Source: an uncultured Anaerococcus sp.
GTDB taxonomy: Bacteria; Bacillota; Clostridia; Tissierellales; Peptoniphilaceae
NCBI RefSeq assembly: GCF_947253225.1
Contig: NZ_CAMXYR010000026.1
Span: 1 to 20,988 of the forward strand
Length of the DNA: 20,988 nt
Direction: 5' to 3'
The notes under the pieces were generated by a model. The model was not told the origin of the DNA, made no database searches, and saw only the letters and a program-made list of their open reading frames with translations. Every line of letters starts with the position of its first letter. The first letter of the stretch is position 1. The position numbers and the translations under genes are program-made. This document shows, in pieces, positions 8,271-14,500 of this stretch.

Positions 8271-8286
8271 AGTTTGTATATTTATT

Positions 8287-9351
8287 TTATTCAAAGATTC
8301 TCTTGATTACGAAAGGTCCATTTATTGGACTTACTATTACTCCTTGGCCAGGGTTGGCGGCGTGAACCATGTTTCCCATACCGTCAGCTATACCCACATG
8401 GTAGATATCGGCATAGGATGAGCCGAAAAATACTAAATCTCCCGCCTTCTCCATTCCGAATGGGACTTCTGTTCCATATTCTGCCTGTCTTTTGGCACTG
8501 TGAGGTAGGCTTAGGCCGAAGTTTTCATAGGTCCTTAGGACAAGACCTGAGCAGTCGATACCGCTTGTCTTGGAAACTCCGCCAAAGACATAGGGACTTC
8601 CTACATAGTCAAGGGCGAAGTTGTAGATGCTTTTTCCTAGCTCTGTTGAGTCGTTATCGATTATATCGCCATTGTCGTTGGTTAGGTAGGAAACATAGAT
8701 TACTTCATAAGTTTCCTCGTTTTCCTTGGCTTTTTCATCGAGCTTTTCGTACTTGTCTATGCTTTCGTTCATTTTCTTGTAGTTTTCTTTGATGGTCTTT
8801 ATTTCATCTTTTTTCTTTTTTGCTAGGGATAGGCTATCGAGGGGAAGGTAGCCGATTTTTTCTTTCTTATCCTCGTCCTTGATTTCCTTAGCTTTTTTTA
8901 TATTGAGAGCCTTATTTGCCCCATCTTCTAGCTTGTAGGAAACCTTGACATAGTCAGTTTTTTCGTCAAAGTCTAAGATGTTTACCTTGGTAGATTTTTG
9001 GAGCTTGTAGGAGGTGAGGTTTTTGGCATCCTTACTGGCAAGAGCCTTTAGGTCAGCTTCTTTGGTGAGGGTTGCCGAAAGTATCCTATTAAACCATTCC
9101 CTGCCGACAAAGGCGACCTGTCCCTTGTAGTCTATCTGATACCAAGACTCATCTTCTGCCTTGATATCATAGCGAGTGAAGTCTTCGATTCCGTCAAGGA
9201 CATTTGCAGAGTCGGACTTTACTTCCCTTATATTTACTCCCTCGGTCTTGTCCCTATCGAGAATTAGCTGGTCAGCGTGGGATAGGAAGGGTAGACAGAC
9301 AAGGCCCAGACACATTAATGAACTTGTTAGCAATTTATTGGTAAATTTCAC
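8287..9351 (-). CDS. Secreted NlpC/P60 peptidoglycan hydrolase with SH3-like domain
   Basis: A 354-residue exported C40-family endopeptidase expected to cut wall peptides (gamma-D-Glu to diamino acid). Order: signal peptide (basic MKFTNK, hydrophobic core, likely cleavage near SHA-DQ at residues 26-27); a bacterial SH3-like domain at about 30-90 (GVNIREVKSDSANVL, WYQIDYKGQVAFV); a poorly assigned charged segment with a coiled-coil-like lysine/glutamate run (about 170-215); and the NlpC/P60 domain from about 240. The catalytic triad is visible as Cys267 (GIDCSGL), His318 (HVGI) and His330 (VHAANPG). A ribosome site (TAGGAG on the minus strand) precedes the ATG. The gene has its own promoter and terminator, so it is probably monocistronic. 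Confidence 0.93.
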   Translation of the reverse strand: MKFTNKLLTSSLMCLGLVCLPFLSHADQLILDRDKTEGVNIREVKSDSANVLDGIEDFTRYDIKAEDESWYQIDYKGQVAFVGREWFNRILSATLTKEADLKALASKDAKNLTSYKLQKSTKVNILDFDEKTDYVKVSYKLEDGANKALNIKKAKEIKDEDKKEKIGYLPLDSLSLAKKKKDEIKTIKENYKKMNESIDKYEKLDEKAKENEETYEVIYVSYLTNDNGDIIDNDSTELGKSIYNFALDYVGSPYVFGGVSKTSGIDCSGLVLRTYENFGLSLPHSAKRQAEYGTEVPFGMEKAGDLVFFGSSYADIYHVGIADGMGNMVHAANPGQGVIVSPINGPFVIKRIFE

Positions 9352-9382
9352 TATTTTCTCCTAAAAATTATATACTAGTTCT

Positions 9383-9411
9383 ATTATAACATAGAAAGCT
9401 AATAATTTTAA
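9383..9411 (-). promoter_or_regulatory. Extended -10 promoter for the NlpC/P60 gene
   Basis: On the minus strand TGTTATAAT places a perfect TATAAT (complement of 9383-9388) behind a TG extension. TTAAAA (complement of 9406-9411), 17 bp upstream, is a 4/6 match to TTGACA. It abuts the stop of the upstream HD-domain gene. Confidence 0.6.
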
Positions 9412-10005
9412 TTAAAATCTATCGTAAAGTTTGTAGGCGAAGTCCACAAGCTCTACTGCATAGGAATTTCTGAGGTAGGCAGGGTCGAGGTGGTTGATTC
9501 TCACCCTATCTAGGCCATCAGCATCTTTGAAAAACTTGGCAAGGCGTTTGGCTTTCTCCCTATCCTTTTGGTCTTTGACAAATTCCTTTATGGTCTCATC
9601 CATCAGGTCATCATTTCGAGAATGAGCCGCTATAACTGCTTGAAGGATTGGCAAATCATCTTCCCTAACCCCATGGGCATAGGTGATTGATGATAGGGCA
9701 GCCCTTTCGCCGTGCTCTGTGTCCCAGCCATCATTGACTCTTTTTGTATCGTGTAGGCTTGCTGCATTGACGAGAATGTTGGTCTCATCATCGCTAAGCT
9801 TGTAGGCATAGGCTAGGAGGACAGCAAAGAAAATAACCCTTTCGATGTGGTCTTTGCCGTGGATATTAGACTTAAAAAGTATGGCGGTATTGAGCTTTTC
9901 GTAGGCATCTTTTAGGATAGGAAAATATGATGACTTAACAAAACCATCATAGAAATCATAAGTTTTTATCCAATCTTCTTGGGTTAGTATATCTATTATT
10001 CTCAT
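9412..10005 (-). CDS. HD-domain phosphohydrolase
   Basis: A 197-residue predicted metal-dependent phosphohydrolase of the HD superfamily. The metal-binding pattern is visible: H in HGKDHIERV, the paired HD in ASLHDTKR, a following histidine in DTEHGERAAL, and AAHSRNDD with a downstream KDADGLDRVRI, the usual order for HD hydrolases. The substrate (nucleotide or other phosphate ester) cannot be deduced. The start at 10005 (MRIIDIL) is chosen because AAAGGAG lies five bases upstream on the minus strand. A longer frame to 10137 would run through the divergent glutaminase start and encode an unlike, hydrophobic leader. It is transcribed divergently from the glutaminase gene with 73 bp between them. 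Confidence 0.85.
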   Translation of the reverse strand: MRIIDILTQEDWIKTYDFYDGFVKSSYFPILKDAYEKLNTAILFKSNIHGKDHIERVIFFAVLLAYAYKLSDDETNILVNAASLHDTKRVNDGWDTEHGERAALSSITYAHGVREDDLPILQAVIAAHSRNDDLMDETIKEFVKDQKDREKAKRLAKFFKDADGLDRVRINHLDPAYLRNSYAVELVDFAYKLYDRF

Positions 10006-10039
10006 AAAAACTCCTTTTTTAATCATTGTACGACTAAAA

Positions 10040-10066
10040 TTGTTGGAATAAAGGGTATTATATAAG
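10040..10066 (+). promoter_or_regulatory. Weak promoter candidate for glsA
   Basis: TTGTTG (10040-10045) and TATAAG (10061-10066) are separated by only 15 bp, so this is a suboptimal candidate. TATTAT at 10056-10061 is an alternative -10. The 73-bp divergent gap must hold promoters for both directions. Confidence 0.3.
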
Positions 10067-10078
10067 AGAGGTGGATTT

Positions 10079-11008
10079 ATGTTATACACAAGAAATTTAA
10101 TAAATGATAGAATCTTAAGGGCAATCGAAAAGAGCAAGGACTACCTAGGCCAGGGGGAGCCTGCAAGCTACATACCAGAATTATTGAATGTGGACGTGGA
10201 CAACTTCGCCTTATCGCTCGTTTCAACAACTGGCGAGGCCCTAACTTATGGAGATAAGGACATAGTTTTCTCCCTCCAATCCATATCTAAAATCATCGAC
10301 CTAATCATGGCTCTTACCGACAACAATCCTAGTGAAGTTTATTCTAAGGTTGGAAGTGAGCCTACCAGATATGAATTTAATTCCCTAGTTCCCATAGGGG
10401 ATAGGGCGGCAAATCCCTTCATAAATGCAGGAGCTCTCACAACCACATCCATGATTGTTGGCAAGGATAATGAAGATAAGTTTGCAAGAATCCTCAATTT
10501 CTACAAGGGACTTGCCAAATACGAGGACGCTCACCTTATGGAAGATGTCTACAAGTCAGAGATTAAAACAACTGACAGGAACAAGGCTATAGCCTACTAC
10601 CTAAAAAGCAAGGGGATTTTTGACCAAGACCCAGAAGAAGTCTTAGACCTTTATGTCAAAAATTGCTCCATAGGGACAAATATAGAGGCGCTAGCCACCA
10701 TGGGAGCTCTTCTTGCCAACAAGGGCTACGATATAGAAGACAGGAGCATGCTAATACCAGAAACTATAGTTCAACTTGTGGTAAGTCAGATGGCCTCATG
10801 TGGGATGTACGAAAATTCGGGCAACTACCTGATGAATGTGGGCATCCCTTCAAAATCGGGAGTCTCTGGAGCCATTGTCGGAGTAGTGCCGGGAGTTTGT
10901 GGGCTTGCAGTATATTCACCACGCCTTGACAAGACAGGCAACTCCGTAAGGGGCAAGGAACTTTTTAAAATCCTATCCCAAGACTTGGGACTAAATATTT
11001 TTGTATAA
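10079..11008 (+). CDS. glsA: Glutaminase A
   Basis: Cytoplasmic glutaminase of the serine-dependent beta-lactamase-like fold, hydrolysing L-glutamine to glutamate and ammonia. Length 309 residues, normal for the family. Motifs: the catalytic SxxK at Ser68-Ile-Ser-Lys71 (FSLQSISK), GDRAANPFINAGAL, MEDVYKSE, the CSIGTN segment near residue 197, and the C-terminal SKSGVSGAIVGVVPG that closes the active site. An AGAGGTGG ribosome site (10067-10074) precedes the ATG. The gene has its own terminator just downstream and is probably monocistronic. In gut anaerobes and lactobacilli this enzyme can support acid resistance by releasing ammonia; whether that applies here is inference. Confidence 0.96.
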   Translation: MLYTRNLINDRILRAIEKSKDYLGQGEPASYIPELLNVDVDNFALSLVSTTGEALTYGDKDIVFSLQSISKIIDLIMALTDNNPSEVYSKVGSEPTRYEFNSLVPIGDRAANPFINAGALTTTSMIVGKDNEDKFARILNFYKGLAKYEDAHLMEDVYKSEIKTTDRNKAIAYYLKSKGIFDQDPEEVLDLYVKNCSIGTNIEALATMGALLANKGYDIEDRSMLIPETIVQLVVSQMASCGMYENSGNYLMNVGIPSKSGVSGAIVGVVPGVCGLAVYSPRLDKTGNSVRGKELFKILSQDLGLNIFV

Positions 11009-11012
11009 AAAT

Positions 11013-11041
11013 AAAGCTTCGCTTACTAGCGGAGCTTTTTT
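11013..11041 (+). terminator. Rho-independent terminator after glsA
   Basis: AAGCTTCGCT (11014-11023) pairs with AGCGGAGCTT (11028-11037) with one T-G wobble around a TACT loop, followed by a run of T. It starts five bases after the glutaminase stop. Confidence 0.92.
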
Positions 11042-11212
11042 ATTGCTTGAAAAAGGAGGTTTTAAGAATCAATCCTAGCTTAAAGGAAACTTTACAAAGC
11101 TTATTGCTTGGTCCATCTGCCAGCTCTTACCTTTAGGTATTCGTAGAAGTAGAGGGCGAAAAGACCCGCATAGATTAGGCGAAAATTTGTGAAGGCCCGG
11201 GTCAAAGATTCA
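11036..11212. repeat. Left copy of 177-bp direct repeat (truncated MFS gene 3' end)
   Basis: Matches 16818-16994 at a constant offset of 5782 bp without gaps; by eye I count eight differences, all transitions (about 95% identity). It corresponds to the last ~112 bp of the MFS transporter gene plus 65 bp downstream, but no other part of that gene is present here. It begins in the T run of the glsA terminator and ends inside the peptidase remnant. With the right copy it brackets the surface-protein gene. Confidence 0.93.
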
Positions 11213-11386
11213 TCTGGTCCATATAACTACGACCTCATAAATGACCTAGTGGCAATCGCCAAAGAATTAGACCTTGACTACGCCCTAGTGGGATGTGGAG
11301 TTGATGCAACCCACGGATATGAGAGGACTCATGAAAAAGCGATTAAAGCGCTTTTTGATTTGTTGGTAAGCCTTGTAGGTAAATAA
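11199..11386 (+). pseudogene. Remnant of an M42-type aminopeptidase gene (C-terminal tail)
   Basis: A short in-frame stretch ending at TAA 11384-11386 reads like the C-terminus of M42-family metallopeptidases: VKDSSGPYNYDLINDLVAIA, then GCGVDATHGYERTHEKA. The residues expected between these two blocks (the part with the metal-ligand and Ser-Asp region) are missing, with LDLDYA joined directly to LVGCGVD, so I infer an in-frame internal deletion. The N-terminal ~270 residues are absent. The 65-residue frame opens with GTG at 11189 inside the repeated MFS fragment and has no ribosome site, so expression is unlikely. Family recognition rests on remembered motifs and should be searched. Confidence 0.55.
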
Positions 11387-11412
11387 TTTTTAGAATGTTA
11401 TTTTGACATAAA

Positions 11413-11469
11413 ACCAAGTATTTTGTCTTTAAGATTTTTAAAATCCTAGGTAAAAAGCTTGGTGTTTTT
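11413..11469 (+). terminator. Possible imperfect terminator behind the peptidase remnant
   Basis: ACCAAG (11413-11418) and CTTGGT (11458-11463) can pair, with extra A-T pairs inside, before GTTTTTATTT. The loop is long, so this may be the relic terminator of the lost peptidase gene. The surrounding 11387-11531 shows nothing else. Confidence 0.3.
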
Positions 11470-11531
11470 ATTTGAAATAACCTATCATTTTGTTTTTTAA
11501 TACAAAAACAAAAATTAAGTTAATCTTAGAT

Positions 11532-11557
11532 AAAAAAAGAGAGCCTTTTTGCTCTCT
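11532..11557 (-). terminator. Rho-independent terminator of the surface-protein gene
   Basis: AGAGAGC (11538-11544) pairs with GCTCTCT (11551-11557) around a six-base loop. On the minus strand the stem is followed by seven T (complement of 11532-11538). It lies 22 bp after the surface-protein stop. Confidence 0.88.
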
Positions 11558-11579
11558 CTTTTATCTTCAAAATCAGATT

Positions 11580-14500
11580 TTATTGGTCTTCTTTTTTCTT
11601 TTTCTTTGTAGCAAGGAGTCCTGCTATTGAAATACCCATACTTGTGAGGATTGGGGCAACTGCTCCTATACCAGTCTTAGGATTTGCCATTTTTTTCTTG
11701 TTGGATAATTCATTTGCTTCGGAAATTTTCTTTGTTTTCTTAGATAATTCGTCAGCTTCAGAAGGTTTCTTAGTTTTTTTAGAAAGTTCGTTAGGGTTTT
11801 CGTATATTTCTTCTGTTCTATCAACCTTGTTTTCTTTTGGATTTTCCTTCTCAACTGGATTTTCTTCTTTAGGTCTACCTGGTTCTTGTGGTTTTTCAGG
11901 ATTTTCACCCGGCTTTCCTGACTCATTTGGTTTATCCTCGCCTGGTTTTTCTGGGTCTTTTGGATCTTTATGACCAGGAGTTTTTGGAGTGTTCTCCTCT
12001 GGTTTTTCTGGTGTTACTGGTGGGATTGGGCAAACATTCTTTGTTCCAACTTCAATAATCTTATCTTGTTTTTCTGTGATTGTCTTAGTATCCCTAGAAA
12101 CTTCCTTGCTGTTTTCAATCTTAACAGTAGTTTCAGTCTTTCCTGGTTTACCTTCTTGTATGACATTAGTCTTTCCAGCTTCAAGATCTGGATTTTCTCT
12201 AATGATGATGTCGTAAGCTTTTTCGCTTTCGTAAGTGAATTCACCATCAGTCTTAGAACCATATTCTACAACCCTATTTTTTGGCTCAGTTCTTTCTTCT
12301 GTAACTTCAAGCTTACCTGTTTGCTTGTTGAAGGTTGTAATGTATTTTACAGATCCCTTTGAGCCTTCTTCGATGACTTTTGTTTCGCCTTCCTTAAGCT
12401 CTGGGTTTTGTCTGTATTCAGTGTTATTACCAAGTTCAACAATCTTTTCAACAGGTTTTACACCAATTCTTACTACCCTATCTTCTTTTTCTGTGATAGT
12501 CTTTGTAGTTTCTGTAGCTTCACCATCTGCTTTAGAATTCTTTATCTTTTGAGTAATTGTAACTTCTTCCTTGCCTGATTTTCCTTCATTTTCGATTTTT
12601 TGGAATCCGGCTTCAAGGTTTTCGTCATAGATTACCTTTGTTTCATAAGGAATTTCTCTTTCGATTGTCTTTGTAATTTCGCCTTCAGATGGTTTTCGAC
12701 CGATTTTGATTAGTCTTTCTTGTGGCTCTTTAGTAGTCTTAAATTCGCCTTCTTTAGTTTCTACGACTTTTCCATCTTTGATTACAAGAGTATTTGTTCT
12801 TTCTTGCTCTCCTGGAGAACCTGGAGTTACGACTTTTTCTTCACCTGGTTTTAGTGAATCATCGTATTCGTATCTAGTTTCGAAAGGAATTTCTTTCTTA
12901 TCTACAATTTCGTGAGTTCCATCGTTTGTTCCTTCACCTACTAAAATAACTGCCTTCTTAGCTTGTTTAGTTACTGTTGGCTCAGATGTTTCTGTTACCT
13001 TTGAATTAACTATGGTTAGAGTTTTTTCTTGTTCTCCCTTTTCTCCGTTTAATTCATTGCCTTCATCATCAGTAGCATACTTCCATTCGCCCTTCTTAAG
13101 TGATGGGTCTTTTCTAACTTCTACTTCAAATGGAATTTCTTCCTTAATTTTTTCAGTTCCGTTAGTCTTGCCACCGATTTTAACAACTCTATTTTGACTC
13201 TTTTCTTCTGTTTCAGAAGTTACTACTTTCTTTTGTTCTTGGTTGTAAGTTGTTGTGATTGTAACCTTGCCGTTTTTACCTGGAGTTACTTCTTCAGTTT
13301 TGCCAGCTTCAAGATTTTCATCGTATTGGTATTCAGTGTTGAATGGTTTTTCTACAACTTTTGTTACTGGTTTTGTACCAATTACTACGATTTCTTTCTT
13401 GGCTGCCTTTTCATTTTTCTTTGTTGAAGTAGCTTCTCCATCTTTTTCGCCATTTTTGATTTTTTGTGAATATTCTATATCGTAAGAGCCTTTTTCACCT
13501 TTTTGCTCAATCTTTGTTTGACCTGCTTCAAGCTCGTTAGAATATCTATATTCTACTTCAAATGGTACTTCGTGGCTTTCTTTGTGGGTTATTACACCTG
13601 TGTAGTCTTTTTGCCCTACTTTGATAACGGCATTGGTTGGGTCTGTATCTTTTATTATTTTTGGCTCTCCAACAATTTCAGAGTTTTTAATAGTCCACCT
13701 AGTTGTTTTTTCTCCAACTTTTCCTTCTGTTACTATCTTGTAGTTATCTTTTGCATCTGGATAGTTTGTATAGAAGTCTGGATCAAATTGGATGTCATAA
13801 GTGAATGGTTTTTTCTCTGTATATTCGTGAGTACCTTCTGTACCTGCTGGAATCTTGATTTTCTTTGGTTTTGCTTCTGTTGTAGTTGTCTTAGTGACAG
13901 TAATTTCTCCAGTTTGTGGATTTCTTGTAGTTTTGATTGTAACTACGCCGTCATTACCTTCTTCAACTACTTCTGGCTCTCCGTCCTTTTTAGAATAATC
14001 AAGTTCGTAGTCTAATCCTTTTGGAATTTCTACGGTTGTTTCTGCTGGTTTTGTACCAATTTTTATAACCTTGTCTACTGCAGGTGTTATGATCTCGGTT
14101 GATACAGCTTCTTTGCCTTCCACAAACTTACCATTTTCATCTAGGGCACCTTTTTTGTTGCCTACGACGATTTGAGAGAAGACCATTTTTTGTTTACCAA
14201 CAACTCCGCCTTCTTCTACAACCTTGCCTGCTGGGATTGTATCGTCGTAAATAAGTTTTGTTTCAAATGGCAGTTTTGTTTCGTATTCCTTCTTTACTTC
14301 TTGGTTTGTAGAAGGGATTGAATAGAATTGGGCTTTTGTCTTTTCAGTATAGGTTCTTGTTTCTTTTTTATCGCCTACTTTAACTTCTTCCTCGTAGGTC
14401 ACTTCCACATCTACATTAAGCTTTGCCCCATCTTCTGGGATATTTTCATTAGCTGGTACTGTAGCTGTAACTACACCTGTTTTTTCATCAATACTTACAT

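Noticed and set aside
8325..8792. 155-codon plus-strand frame opposite the NlpC/P60 gene
   Set aside because: Arginine/leucine-rich shadow with no recognisable motif or ribosome site; the opposite strand has a clear catalytic domain.
10006..10137. N-terminal extension of the HD-domain protein to 10137
   Set aside because: It would overlap the divergent glutaminase start and has unrelated composition; a good ribosome site precedes 10005.
11189..11386. 65-codon plus-strand frame as an intact small gene
   Set aside because: GTG start lies in the duplicated MFS fragment with no ribosome site; the content looks like a broken peptidase tail, so it is listed as a pseudogene.
13503..14015. 170-codon open frame on the plus strand, opposite the surface-protein gene
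   Set aside because: Cysteine/phenylalanine/tyrosine-rich antisense of a lysine/glutamate-rich repeat protein, with no ribosome site; several similar frames lie along the whole gene (11644-15620).
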